Below, piece by piece: positions 8,412 to 19,258 of a stretch of 64,000 nucleotides of DNA. The notes below the pieces were generated by a model. The model was given only the letters and a program-made list of their open reading frames with translations. It was not told where the DNA came from and searched no databases. How positions within the stretch are numbered: position 1 is the first letter of the stretch; every line of letters begins with the position of its first letter. The position numbers and the translations under genes are program-made. This DNA is from Bacillus weihaiensis (GTDB lineage Bacteria; Bacillota; Bacilli; Bacillales; Bacillaceae): NCBI RefSeq assembly GCF_001889165.1, contig NZ_CP016020.1, positions 3,570,501 to 3,634,500 of the forward strand. The letters run 5' to 3'.

Positions 8412-10781
8412 CTATTTTACCGTTACCGTCTTGGTACCACTGTATATACCTGCGCTACTTTTTGCGAGTATTGTTAATTTTTGACCTGATTTTTGCTTCG
8501 GTATTTTTAACGAGTATGTGCCTTTTGATGTTACCTTCCCTGAAGCAATAACCTTTGAGCCATTTTTAATATACACCGTCGTAGATGGAGTACCTTTACC
8601 TGAAACGTTAACCGTTTTATTCGTTATCGTTGGAATTGTCGGTGTTAACGGTGCCTTAACAACCTTTACTGATGTAGTAGTACTTTTGTTTTTAGCCGCA
8701 TCCACAGCATAGATGGTTAATGTAGTTCCTGATGCCTGCTTAGGTATCTTAATGGTATATGTTCCGTTACTAGCGCTTTTTCCATTCCCAATACTTTTAG
8801 ACCCTTTTACCACATAGACTGTCGAGCCAGCCTCGGCTTTTCCTTGCACAGAAGTTGCTATGTCACTAATCGTATTGACTGTTGGTTTACTTGGTGGCGT
8901 CTTATCAATTACTTTAGTTACGGTCTCTTTACTCTTATTCCCTACTAAATCCTTCGAAATAGTTTTTAAGGTTTTTCCACCTAAGCTTTTTGCTGACAAC
9001 TGCATGTTAAACTTTCCATACTTATCTGCTTTTACAGTTGTAGGATGAGATGTACTCTGCGAAGCTACATTGATACTATTTGAGTATGATGTTGTGATGG
9101 AAGCGTAAGGCTCTGTTTTTCCTTCCACGTATCCAGTCTTTTCATTAACATGTGTAATAACCGGTGGTTCTGGTGACACGGTATCACGAATAACATTTTC
9201 AAATAGATAATCCGTTCCACGACTGTTTGGATCAACAGCTTCTAAATGGTACATAAAAGCGAGTGTTGTATTTTCCTTTAGTGGCTTATCGAGATCAATC
9301 CTAAATGAACCACTTCCAGAGGTTTTCACTTGGTAATGACGATTACCTTGAAAGGCAAAGATCGTAATGTTAGACGGAGCTTTCCCCGTAATCGCCATTG
9401 ATGAATTATACAATGGATCAACAATTATTTTTGAAATAGAAAGGCTCTGAACCTCAATGCTTATATAATCTACTAACCCATTATAGCTTGCTTTTAAAAT
9501 GGTACTACCTGGCTTCTTAGCTAGAATTTTATTTGAAGAATCAATTTCCACAATATCTTTGTCAAATGGCTCCAGCTTAATCTCTTTTGGCTCCAATAGT
9601 ACCCTTTGGTTCTGGTCATTTATATAGTCTAATCCGTAATAGGTTGATTTACCTTGTCTCAATTGAATATAAGGATCGGTGAACTCGATACGTTTGACTG
9701 TATTTGTCTTGATCGGGTAATTTTTTACCTCAATATAAGTCGGGGCGTCTCCCGAATTCATCCAATAGTTCTTTGTATAGGCTATTTTTTTCATATCCTT
9801 AGAAAAGACAATTGTGTCCAAATCACCTTTTATCTCATTTTTGTATTGTCTAGTTGAACTGTCATACAGCTTCATTTTCCCTTGGGAATGCAAGTATAAC
9901 TCTGAATGTGATTGATTGTAGGTTATTTTTTTAGGTAATCCTTCTCTATCCTTTACTTTCTCATTAGCAAACACATCTACCGTCGTATATGTTGTATAGG
10001 TACTTGACGTGTCAAACTGCTTCAGAGGATAATTCCCTACAATCCCACTACTTACATTGAGCTTTTTCCCATCCGGACTATATAAGAGAATCCTTATTGC
10101 ATGATAGCTGTCTTTTGTTGCAAGGTTAAAAGGATTATTAATCGTTGCAACAGTTGTCCCTGTTTGATAATTAATTATTTCTATATTTAAGCCTCTAGAT
10201 ATGGCAACGATAGGCTCTGTAGGATGCAATGCTACTTTCATTGTGACTTCATCGTCATATGTTCTTTCAAAAAGCTCTTCTTTATTTTTCAGATCATAGA
10301 CGACTAGTTTATTAGATACTAAAAGTGTTTGAGAGGTTGAGTAAACAAATGCTACAAGATCATCATTTGTCTCTTGAAACGAGATTTCAGGAAAATAATA
10401 TGGTAAGGAAAAAAGCTGTTCCCCATTTTCCCCATCTAAGAAAATCGTAGAATTGCCTTTTGAATAAAGATACTTACCATTAGGACTATAGGAATAATAC
10501 TCTGAACCATTATTACTTTTTATCTCTTTCAAAAGCTTACCTGTTTTTACATCGTACATTCCTACTACATATTCATTCTCTACATGATGATTTACTCGTC
10601 CCTTCCCAACAAAAACCGTGTTTCCATCAGGTGAAAGAGCAGGAAAAGTACCTTGTGTAGCAAATTCAGGAGAAAAAGCTTCTCCAGCAACAGCCACTGA
10701 ACCATTGGCAGTTGTTATGATCGGTAATAAACTACTAAACATGAACCCTAATACAAACAGTACGAAAAATCCCCTTCTCAT
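8412..10781 (-). CDS. Secreted beta-propeller protein with C-terminal bacterial Ig-like repeats (789 aa)
   Basis: The first 25 residues form a Sec signal peptide (MRRGFFVLFVLGFMFSSLLP, then a TANG processing region). Residues about 40-330 are WD40/YVTN-like, with repeated blades such as FPALSPDGNTVFVGKG, YSYSPNGKYLYSKG and YSPDGKKLNVSSG. A Big2-like segment around residue 425 (VEIDSSNKILAKKPGSTILK) follows. The C-terminus has several Ig-like repeats of about 80 residues; the last two share SxGTYxxKIPKQxSGxxLTI, which suggests recent internal duplication. No LPxTG or transmembrane anchor is visible, so it is probably secreted or wall-associated. The substrate is unknown. The ATG is preceded by GGGGGATA. 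Confidence 0.8.
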   Translation of the reverse strand: MRRGFFVLFVLGFMFSSLLPIITTANGSVAVAGEAFSPEFATQGTFPALSPDGNTVFVGKGRVNHHVENEYVVGMYDVKTGKLLKEIKSNNGSEYYSYSPNGKYLYSKGNSTIFLDGENGEQLFSLPYYFPEISFQETNDDLVAFVYSTSQTLLVSNKLVVYDLKNKEELFERTYDDEVTMKVALHPTEPIVAISRGLNIEIINYQTGTTVATINNPFNLATKDSYHAIRILLYSPDGKKLNVSSGIVGNYPLKQFDTSSTYTTYTTVDVFANEKVKDREGLPKKITYNQSHSELYLHSQGKMKLYDSSTRQYKNEIKGDLDTIVFSKDMKKIAYTKNYWMNSGDAPTYIEVKNYPIKTNTVKRIEFTDPYIQLRQGKSTYYGLDYINDQNQRVLLEPKEIKLEPFDKDIVEIDSSNKILAKKPGSTILKASYNGLVDYISIEVQSLSISKIIVDPLYNSSMAITGKAPSNITIFAFQGNRHYQVKTSGSGSFRIDLDKPLKENTTLAFMYHLEAVDPNSRGTDYLFENVIRDTVSPEPPVITHVNEKTGYVEGKTEPYASITTSYSNSINVASQSTSHPTTVKADKYGKFNMQLSAKSLGGKTLKTISKDLVGNKSKETVTKVIDKTPPSKPTVNTISDIATSVQGKAEAGSTVYVVKGSKSIGNGKSASNGTYTIKIPKQASGTTLTIYAVDAAKNKSTTTSVKVVKAPLTPTIPTITNKTVNVSGKGTPSTTVYIKNGSKVIASGKVTSKGTYSLKIPKQKSGQKLTILAKSSAGIYSGTKTVTVK

Positions 10782-10874
10782 TCATTATCCCCCACAAACT
10801 GTAAAATGTGCCTAGCTTCTAAATTGTACACAGGAACTATCAAAAAGACTATCATTTATTTTGGGTTAAAAGTA

Positions 10875-10901
10875 GAAAAAAACTCCATATAGAATGGAGT
10901 T
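10875..10901 (-). terminator. Terminator after the YgjP-like gene
   Basis: AACTCCAT pairs with ATGGAGTT around a short loop. On the minus strand the stem is followed by a run of T. It lies about 135 bases past the stop at 11035. Confidence 0.7.
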
Positions 10902-11034
10902 CGATCATAACAATTTTCTTATAAGTGTTGCTTTAGGAAGAATCCCATTCGGAACAAAATTTCCTCTCTCCTTATGCTTAAGAAGAATAGCTCTTCTCTT
11001 TCTATATCGTTAACAAGCTATTACGTACAAAAAA

Positions 11035-11742
11035 CTACACAGTCATCTTCCAATGTGACAGGGCCAGCCACTTTTCTTTTTCCTTATAATCCGGCATAAT
11101 CCTTCCGACAAGACGCCAGAACGATCGGTCATGATTAAGATGAAGCAAGTGACACATTTCATGAACAACGACGTAGTCAATGACCTCCATAGGAGCCATC
11201 GCAAGCCTCCAATTAAAGGTTAACTGCCTTTTAGAATCACAAGTTCCCCATGTTGTTTTACTATCCGAAATGCGTATGGAAGTGGGTGTGATTTTGAAAT
11301 GTCTCTGATTTTCACGCACTCTTTTCTCAACAATGGCTTTACATTGCTGATAATAAAAGCGTTTAATTGCTTGCTTCACTTTTTCATCGGATCGCATGCG
11401 TACATGGACTTTGAGACAGTGATCCTCTAAAATAACATAGTCCTTCTCAAGAGTTGGCTCTTCAGTCACTTTAATCGGTACGTTCCTTCCAAGAAAAAGA
11501 AAGGGTTCTCCTTGCTCATACACTCTTTCTTTTGCACCGTTTCTTCGTTCATTTATTTCATTTATTGAGTGCAGGATTACGTCCCAATTCGCTTCGAGCT
11601 GATGACCTATTTCTTTCTCAGTCATTCCTTTTGGAGCTAACACGCCAATTGTTCCGTAGGCATCAATCGTTAAGCCTACGGATGAACGATTTTTATAGGT
11701 TGTTTCAAAGCGAATGGTTTCTCCTCTATATGTGTGGAACAT
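11035..11742 (-). CDS. YgjP-like zinc metallopeptidase (M48/SprT-like fold)
   Basis: This 235-residue protein has the HExxH zinc site as VVHEMCHLLHLNHDRSFW (H194, E195, H198), with a downstream His/Asp as expected for the YgjP (DUF45) family. The upstream block TPTSIRISDSKTTWGTCDSK is also diagnostic, and W..WG..S.K appears at the expected place. The biological substrates of this family are poorly known. AAGGTGAG lies close to the ATG. The gene follows a DUF1456 gene with a 25-base gap, so the two are probably co-transcribed and end at the hairpin at 10875-10901. Confidence 0.88.
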   Translation of the reverse strand: MFHTYRGETIRFETTYKNRSSVGLTIDAYGTIGVLAPKGMTEKEIGHQLEANWDVILHSINEINERRNGAKERVYEQGEPFLFLGRNVPIKVTEEPTLEKDYVILEDHCLKVHVRMRSDEKVKQAIKRFYYQQCKAIVEKRVRENQRHFKITPTSIRISDSKTTWGTCDSKRQLTFNWRLAMAPMEVIDYVVVHEMCHLLHLNHDRSFWRLVGRIMPDYKEKEKWLALSHWKMTV

Positions 11743-11767
11743 ATTCTCACCTTATTTACTCACTTTT

Positions 11768-12259
11768 TTATGATCTGTACCTTACAGCAAGTCCTTTTAA
11801 AAATTTACGGCCGAAATTCTCACCGCACTGCTTATAATTTTTATGTCCTTCTCTTCGTAACAGAGCACCAAGCTCACCTTTTGTTACCTTAATATTTCCG
11901 TCTTTAAAAATATCAAGCATATCTTCTGTTGTTAAAGAGAGGGCAATTTTCACCTTCTTTAATAGAAGATTATTCATATTTGTCTTACTTGTAATAGGAG
12001 GCTCAGGTCTTACAGCCTCTCCTTGCTCAGCCTTCGGTAGTCCTCGGTTAAAGATGATGAAGCCATTTAAAAAGGCGGCAAGCGTTCTATTGTCACATTC
12101 GATTTGATCTTCTGCTTCATAAGAATCTGTTTTGGTAAGGAGCCTTGGAATATCCGTAATCTCTACTTCCACTCCACCTAGCTTAAAAATTTCTACCATA
12201 TCTTTATTTTTTATATCTAGGGCATATCGTAATCGAATTAAAATATCGTTATTATCCAT
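11768..12259 (-). CDS. DUF1456 (YehS-like) protein
   Basis: This 163-residue protein has two copies of a helical module: DILIRLRYALDIKNKDMVEIF near the N-terminus and KKVKIALSLTTEDMLDIFKDG near residue 100. This is the duplicated DUF1456 architecture. Its function is unknown. The ribosome site GGAGGATAAATA precedes the ATG. It is probably the first gene of a two-gene unit with the YgjP-like peptidase, and it is divergent from katG across a 350-base regulatory region. Confidence 0.85.
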   Translation of the reverse strand: MDNNDILIRLRYALDIKNKDMVEIFKLGGVEVEITDIPRLLTKTDSYEAEDQIECDNRTLAAFLNGFIIFNRGLPKAEQGEAVRPEPPITSKTNMNNLLLKKVKIALSLTTEDMLDIFKDGNIKVTKGELGALLRREGHKNYKQCGENFGRKFLKGLAVRYRS

Positions 12260-12484
12260 TATTTATCCTCCATTCATTACCTGTTAACTACGTAGGCTTT
12301 CCTCATAACTATTAATCCTACCATATGTTAAAGAGAGAAGAAACTAGCCCTGACCTCGATCCGTTTGTAGAAATAAAAAAGATAATGAACAAGCTTCATT
12401 CATAGAATATAAAGTTGGATTTCCGATCCGATTTAGTATTCACATTGAGGGGATTTTGAGTTATTTTTAATATAATTACAAATT

Positions 12485-12540
12485 AATAATAATTATTATT
12501 GAAATCTTCGTCCTAGTTTAGTATTATTATAAAGTAATAA
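12485..12540 (+). promoter_or_regulatory. katG promoter with PerR/Fur-like palindromes
   Basis: A sigma-A promoter is visible as TTGAAA (12499-12504), a 17-base spacer and TATTAT (12522-12527). A perfect 16-base palindrome AATAATAATTATTATT (12485-12500) overlaps the -35 edge. A second inverted repeat, TTATTATAAAGTAATAA (12524-12540), covers the -10 and start region. Both resemble the AT-rich TTATAATnATTATAA box of the peroxide regulator PerR or related Fur proteins. Repression relieved by peroxide would fit a catalase-peroxidase gene, but the regulator assignment is inferred. Confidence 0.6.
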
Positions 12541-14808
<2,268 letters not shown>

Positions 14809-14815
14809 TCATACT

Positions 14816-14867
14816 GGTGCCAGTCCCCCACCGCTTTAAAGCAGCGGGGGACTGGCACCTTTTTTTA
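14816..14867 (+). terminator. katG terminator formed by a complete GGTGCC palindrome
   Basis: GGTGCCAGTCCCCC (14816-14829) pairs perfectly with its complement at 14846-14859. An inner GCTTT/AAAGC stem closes the loop and seven or more T follow. This is one of two full copies of the GGTGCC repeat in the window, apparently in use as the katG terminator. It ends at the stop codon of the convergent gene. Confidence 0.85.
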
Positions 14868-16163
14868 TAGCTCATTCATCCCAACAACTTTACCCGTACT
14901 TGCCTTTACCGCGTAGTAACAATCAACCTTCCCACACAGTACATACCTTTCTTCTTCAAAGTCATATACATAATAAGGCTTTAACTCAAACTTATCCTTG
15001 AGCTTCTCGTACGCCTCATCTCTTGTAACCGTCGCATCATCTGCTTTTTTAAACTCTTTATACATATCAATTAATAACTCATTACCCATATCACTCACTA
15101 CTTTAAACCCGTTTGGATCAATAAAAATCAAAAGCTTGCGTTGAAAAACATGCTGAGCTTGATGTCCAACATGTCCAACTTTTCTTAAAATAGCTTGTAT
15201 GTACCCCTTTTCCCTATGCAGTGATGATACTACCCATTCCCCTGAGTCATTTGGATACTTTTGTCTTAGTAATCCCTTACACGCTTCTATACATTTATTC
15301 ATCTCATCCCGCTCCAATTTTTTCACATCGGGATGCTCTTCTAATTGAAATGCCTGATCAGGATGGATTTCTTCCTTATAAGTAAGTGGTCTTCTCTGAA
15401 ATGGAGGCTGGCCTTCCTTAACCTCATTATCCCATTCTAATACTTGATTAACTGGCAAGTAAGAACGAACGTCTACGATTACATCAAAAGGAATCGTTCT
15501 TATCCCATCGTTTCTCACATAGATCTCTTCCATTGCATAGGCAAGGACATATTTCTTTTCCTTCATTATTGGAAATTCTACTAATTTTAGCTGTTTCTTT
15601 GCTAGCTCCATGATTGGCTCTTGTTTCAGTGAAAGGGCAAATTGGTTTCGCTCAATGAAACCGTCCATAGGAAACTGTCCATTGACTGAGAAAAAAGTGA
15701 GCTTTCCTTCCTCATCGAGCTTGATATGTATCGAGCCTGATGCTGACACCGCAACTCCATCTACACATTCTTTGAAATGAACGTCGCCCTCTTCTTCCTT
15801 CCAAAATTGAAACTGTTTGCCATAAGTTAAACCTGTCTCAGATTCAATCCACTCAGCCAGTTCATCACGCTTAGAAGCATCTAATCTTCGTTGATCATCC
15901 GCATAGGACACACCTTTAACGAAAATAATGCTTTTAGGCTTTTTACTATGTACATCGATTTCAATACAAGCTGCTCCGGTGGGAGTAGACTCTTCATCAT
16001 CCCAATTCGCTTCATGATTCGGAAACCAATCCATCCTTAATGTATAAACCGTTTCCTTAAAAATCGTCATACTACGATGCAACTCATAATCATACAAAAA
16101 ATAATCACCTAACCCATACTTATCCCTTGTAAACTCCACTAACTCCTTTATTCGTTCATCCAT
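14865..16163 (-). CDS. YcdB/YcdC-like (PepSY-type repeat) protein, 432 aa
   Basis: No signal peptide or membrane segment is seen. The sequence alternates two similar halves. Blocks such as FKECVDGVAVSASGSIHIKL and GKLTFFSVNGQFPMDG near residues 130-170 follow the pattern of YcdB/YcdC repeats, relatives of PepSY propeptide domains. The final YYAVKASTGKVVGMNEL also looks like a PepSY strand pair. The function is unknown; family members are often in spore-forming Bacillus. An AGAGGT site precedes the ATG. A GGTGCC palindrome separates it from the upstream lipoprotein gene, and the stop codon abuts the katG terminator. Confidence 0.6.
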   Translation of the reverse strand: MDERIKELVEFTRDKYGLGDYFLYDYELHRSMTIFKETVYTLRMDWFPNHEANWDDEESTPTGAACIEIDVHSKKPKSIIFVKGVSYADDQRRLDASKRDELAEWIESETGLTYGKQFQFWKEEEGDVHFKECVDGVAVSASGSIHIKLDEEGKLTFFSVNGQFPMDGFIERNQFALSLKQEPIMELAKKQLKLVEFPIMKEKKYVLAYAMEEIYVRNDGIRTIPFDVIVDVRSYLPVNQVLEWDNEVKEGQPPFQRRPLTYKEEIHPDQAFQLEEHPDVKKLERDEMNKCIEACKGLLRQKYPNDSGEWVVSSLHREKGYIQAILRKVGHVGHQAQHVFQRKLLIFIDPNGFKVVSDMGNELLIDMYKEFKKADDATVTRDEAYEKLKDKFELKPYYVYDFEEERYVLCGKVDCYYAVKASTGKVVGMNEL

Positions 16164-16179
16164 GTTTGACCTCTTTTCT

Positions 16180-16223
16180 GGTGCCTGTCCCTCAGCGCGT
16201 TAAAGCGCTGGGGGACTGGCACC
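16180..16223. repeat. Complete GGTGCC palindromic repeat
   Basis: GGTGCCTGTCCC at 16180 pairs with GGGGACTGGCACC ending at 16223, with an inner CAGCGC/GCGCTG stem and a TTAAA loop region. It matches the copy at 14816-14859 and lies between two minus-strand genes. No T run follows on either side, so it need not be a terminator. Confidence 0.75.
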
Positions 16224-16234
16224 AAGTCACCAAG

Positions 16235-16657
16235 TCATTCTACTAGCAGCGCTCTTAATTCCTCTGTTGCCTTCACTGTCGTCGTATAGGTTTCCCCTTC
16301 CCCAACCATGTACGCTAGTGTACTTGGCTTCCCTTCTTCACCTAGCCACAAGTGGATGGCATGTGCTGGAAATTCATCACCGTATGAAACAGCGAGATCA
16401 TAATCAGGAATTTCGCTTACTTCTACCTGCTTCTTGACGGCCGTTTGGATGCTTGTCTCAAAGACTTTCAGTGATGACTCATCCTTAAAGGTCTTTAAAG
16501 CCTCCATATTAATATCTCCAGTCCCCATCGATTTTGAAATAGTCACCTCTACAACCTTCTCATCTAGCAATACCATTTCTTCCCCTGGGAGTCCATTCTG
16601 ACATCCACTAATTATAAAAGCGCTTACTAGTAAGAAAAATCCTTTTATCCTTTTCAT
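16235..16657 (-). CDS. Small lipoprotein of unknown function (140 aa)
   Basis: The N-terminus MKRIKGFFLLVSAFIISGC is a lipoprotein signal with the lipobox ISGC, so the mature protein should be anchored on the outer face of the membrane. The remainder is a soluble domain of about 120 residues, ending HLWLGEEGKPSTLAYMVGEG and a short helix. I do not recognise the family with certainty. The start at 16657 is chosen because GGAG lies nine bases upstream; an ATG seven codons earlier has no ribosome site. Confidence 0.7.
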   Translation of the reverse strand: MKRIKGFFLLVSAFIISGCQNGLPGEEMVLLDEKVVEVTISKSMGTGDINMEALKTFKDESSLKVFETSIQTAVKKQVEVSEIPDYDLAVSYGDEFPAHAIHLWLGEEGKPSTLAYMVGEGETYTTTVKATEELRALLVE

Positions 16658-17245
16658 GTTCTTATTCTCCATTCTCATGTGTATTCAAATGTTCAATATG
16701 AATATCTTACCATCTTAGGCTGCTTTTTTTTGGAATATTTTTCATCTCTCTATCAAAATCTAGTAAACATGTCCTTTACTTTTTTATAAAAAAAGCTATT
16801 GTCACAAATACTAACCGCACCACTCCTCCCAACCTTAGCAATCAAAAAAGAAAAAGACCGTGTAAGAGCTTAACAGGTTCGGCTTTGCAATACAACATGT
16901 CAAATTACATCACTATTCGCTACTCGAATCGCTATATTATTTTCGCTAAATTCATAAAAAAACGCACAGTGATTGGTTAACTGTGGGGTTGTAATTCATA
17001 ATAAAAGATCTTCCAAATGCTTTATGGGATTTTATGTTAATATATAGATAAAGCGATTGTTCAATTAACGGGTAGGTTAATTGAACATGTCTGAAGCTTA
17101 TTTGATGGCCTTCCGTCTAATTAGCAAATTGTTTTCATGATAATTAGAGCGATAAAAATTTCTAAGGAATCTGTTTTCAATGAACGCTTCATTTCTCCAA
17201 TAAGATGGTTTGGTGGGAAATAAGGCGAGAGAAAGGGGAATGTAA
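16658..17245. other. Intergenic region with a 12-bp inverted repeat
   Basis: Most of this 588-base stretch is AT-rich and shows no coding character. A perfect inverted repeat with 12-base arms (TGTTCAATTAAC at 17058-17069 and its complement at 17076-17087, loop GGGTAG) lies about 160 bases before the small membrane gene. It could be an operator or a leader hairpin. TGTTAATAT just upstream is a possible extended -10, but I see no good -35. Confidence 0.5.
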
Positions 17246-17539
17246 ATGAGTAACTTTTTCATACTTCTTATGGGCTTTTTTATTGTTGTTGCAAATGTTA
17301 TTGGATACATATTGTACAAGAAAAAGCAAAATCTATACTCTGGGGCCTTTGCGATATTACTATCAGCAGGTTTATTTGGGGGAATGGGTGGTATATTGGC
17401 ACTTTTCGTTATTCGTGACCCTTTTGCAATATTTTACGGTTTACAAGTAGGGTACTTTTTATTAATAAATAGTGCTATTGCTTTTATAATCGCCATTATA
17501 GTTACTGTAATAAAAAGATATAACAACCAAACAGCCTAA
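17246..17539 (+). CDS. Small three-segment membrane protein (97 aa)
   Basis: Three hydrophobic segments cover about residues 4-22, 32-54 and 62-88, with short charged loops (YKKKQN, RDP) and a basic tail (KRYNNQTA). No family is recognised. AAAGGGGAATGTAA precedes the ATG and a hairpin terminator follows immediately, so it is a single-gene unit. Neighbouring genes on both sides point the other way. Confidence 0.7.
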   Translation: MSNFFILLMGFFIVVANVIGYILYKKKQNLYSGAFAILLSAGLFGGMGGILALFVIRDPFAIFYGLQVGYFLLINSAIAFIIAIIVTVIKRYNNQTA

Positions 17540-17542
17540 TTC

Positions 17543-17579
17543 ACAGTGGATATTGCTTTAAAGCCACCTCCACTGTTTT
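17543..17579 (+). terminator. Terminator after the small membrane gene
   Basis: ACAGTGGA (17543-17550) pairs with TCCACTGT (17569-17576), followed by TTTG. It begins four bases after the stop codon. Confidence 0.7.
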
Positions 17580-17644
17580 GTTCAATTGTTGGGCAGGTAT
17601 ATGCTATTACTCCTGCTTAAAAAATTCTAAAATAGGGTTGTCCA

Positions 17645-18391
17645 TTACTTCCACTTCTTCTCCCTACATTCCGGACATCTTTTCGGTAGTTTAAACCCTT
17701 TCTGTCTATAAAACCTTTGTTCTGCAACAGGAAAAACAAATCGTTCTCCACACTCAAAGCATTTTAATGAATAATCGTTTAGGGTTACCCCTTTCAAGGC
17801 TTCTTGTACTTTATTTTCCCTTTCACGTATCACGGCTTCATCAACCGGTACTTGTTCTTCGATCGCTTTTATCGTTTGACTAATTTCCGCCTGGAATTTT
17901 TTATATTCATTCTCTTTCCAGAGCGTTAAGTAAGGAATGAAACTCTTATTACCTGACTCTCTTATTTTTTGTAGCATGAGTAAAATCATCCCTCGGTTTC
18001 GATCCTTTAAATAATTCATATCTGGTTTCGTCTTCCCTCGGAATATCCACTTTTCCCATTCATGAATTAGTTCATCAGTATATTGGTCAGATTCAATCAG
18101 CCACCCTCTTTCGGTGAAAACGATCATGGGAAGCTTGCCAAAGTATTCCGTTGTGAGGAAACTATGATCGATCATCCAATCTATTTTTTCCATAACGACC
18201 TCGAGCTTCTCCTGCTTATAGAAACCATAGGCAGGATTTTTGTCCAGCTCTAGTTCAAGCACTTTCTTCTCCCGAGAACCTTTTAACATTTTTGCTAAAA
18301 GAGTTCGTCCACCTTCTGCAATAATTGAATCAGCTGCTCTTAAGATGATTTTTATTTCTTCATGAGTAAGTTGAATGGTTTTAGCTTTCAA
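17645..18391 (-). CDS. RQC-minor-1-like DNA-binding protein with zinc ribbon
   Basis: Residues about 5-110 read as a winged-helix RQC-like domain (LTHEEIKIILRAADSIIAEG ... MIVFTERGWLIE). A C-terminal zinc ribbon has two CxxC pairs, CFECGERFVF and KRCPECREKKW. I believe this is the family called RQC-minor-1, which has been linked to nucleic-acid-based conflict or repair functions; that name is from memory and needs a profile search. The start codon is TTG and overlaps the stop of the upstream gene in TTGA, so the two are translationally coupled. Confidence 0.6.
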   Translation of the reverse strand: MKAKTIQLTHEEIKIILRAADSIIAEGGRTLLAKMLKGSREKKVLELELDKNPAYGFYKQEKLEVVMEKIDWMIDHSFLTTEYFGKLPMIVFTERGWLIESDQYTDELIHEWEKWIFRGKTKPDMNYLKDRNRGMILLMLQKIRESGNKSFIPYLTLWKENEYKKFQAEISQTIKAIEEQVPVDEAVIRERENKVQEALKGVTLNDYSLKCFECGERFVFPVAEQRFYRQKGFKLPKRCPECREKKWK

Positions 18392-18687
18392 AACGGTAAG
18401 TCCTCCTCATCAATATCATAAAAAGGGTCTGGTTGTTTTTCAGCCTGTCTCTTTGGCTGTTTAGGCTCTCCGTTATGAATAGATAGAACTTTCCCAAACT
18501 TATCTTCATACATCTCACGTATCCACAGTTTAACCGGGGCCTTCCATTTTTGATTAGGCCCATGGATATTTTTCAGTAAGCTTTTAGGTGTCAACCCAAG
18601 TTCCTTGGCCATTTTCACATCTGCTTCATTTAACCTACAGCGTTTTTTGGCTTCCGGCCATAAGGTGTCGTATTTCTTTTTCACCAT
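18388..18687 (-). CDS. Small basic protein coupled to the RQC-like gene (99 aa)
   Basis: It begins MVKKKYDTLWPEAKKRCRLN and continues with a helical segment (NEADVKMAKELGLTPKSLLK) and a block rich in Trp, Lys and Pro (GPNQKWKAPVKLWIREMYED). It ends in an acidic tail, FYDIDEEDLPF. No family is named with confidence; it looks like a small nucleic-acid-associated protein. The ATG at 18687 is preceded by GGAG at nine bases. A four-base overlap with the next gene implies a shared function. Confidence 0.6.
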   Translation of the reverse strand: MVKKKYDTLWPEAKKRCRLNEADVKMAKELGLTPKSLLKNIHGPNQKWKAPVKLWIREMYEDKFGKVLSIHNGEPKQPKRQAEKQPDPFYDIDEEDLPF

Positions 18688-18824
18688 TATTACGCACTCC
18701 ATTTCACATTCATTTCTTACCTATATTCATTGTATCATTTGAAAAATCGCACGTGAAATCCCCCTTAGCCAGAAAGCTAATTACTGTTAAATAGGTATAT
18801 GAATGAAGTTCATAGATTGAATCC

Positions 18825-19058
18825 TTAGAGATCAGGTGCCTTCAAGGTGAAAAAAAATCGTACCTCTCTAAGAGGAAAACTAGCTTCACGTACTGCTTTT
18901 TCTGTTAGCCATTGTTTCATTTCTTCTTTTGCTCTTCTTCGGGCATTTCTTCTTAAATAGGTTCTTTGAACGAAAACTACTGGAAGGTTGAATGGAGGGA
19001 AGTGGGAGAATTCTACGAATCTGATTTCAGTAGGTCTTCCTTTCTTTAAAATAAGCAG
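18825..19058 (-). pseudogene. Open remnant without a start codon
   Basis: The minus strand stays open for 77 codons between two stops. It reads as a coherent basic protein, with segments KKGRPTEIRFVEFSHFPPFN and RTYLRRNARRRAKEEMKQWL, ending REASFPLREVRFFFTLKAPDL. There is no ATG, GTG or TTG with a ribosome site at its beginning; the only internal ATG would leave about 38 residues. It looks like the C-terminal remnant of a decayed gene. The remaining bases of the 18.7-19.26 kb gap show nothing else. Confidence 0.4.
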
Positions 19059-19258
19059 TTATGAACTTAATTCATTTACGAAAATATAGTCATTCCACAT
19101 AAAATTTCCTGGCAAGCAAGAATGATAATAAAGAGAGAAAAAACTGCAGATAAACAACAAACAAACGATACGAAAACAGCCTATCACATAATGAAAAGAC
19201 ACAACCACCCGAAGTAGTCATGCCCCTGCTATTCTAGTAATCTCCTATCATTCGTACC

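Noticed and set aside
17098-17319. 73-codon minus-strand frame
   Set aside because: It is antisense to the start and leader of the small membrane gene, which has a good ribosome site and a terminator.
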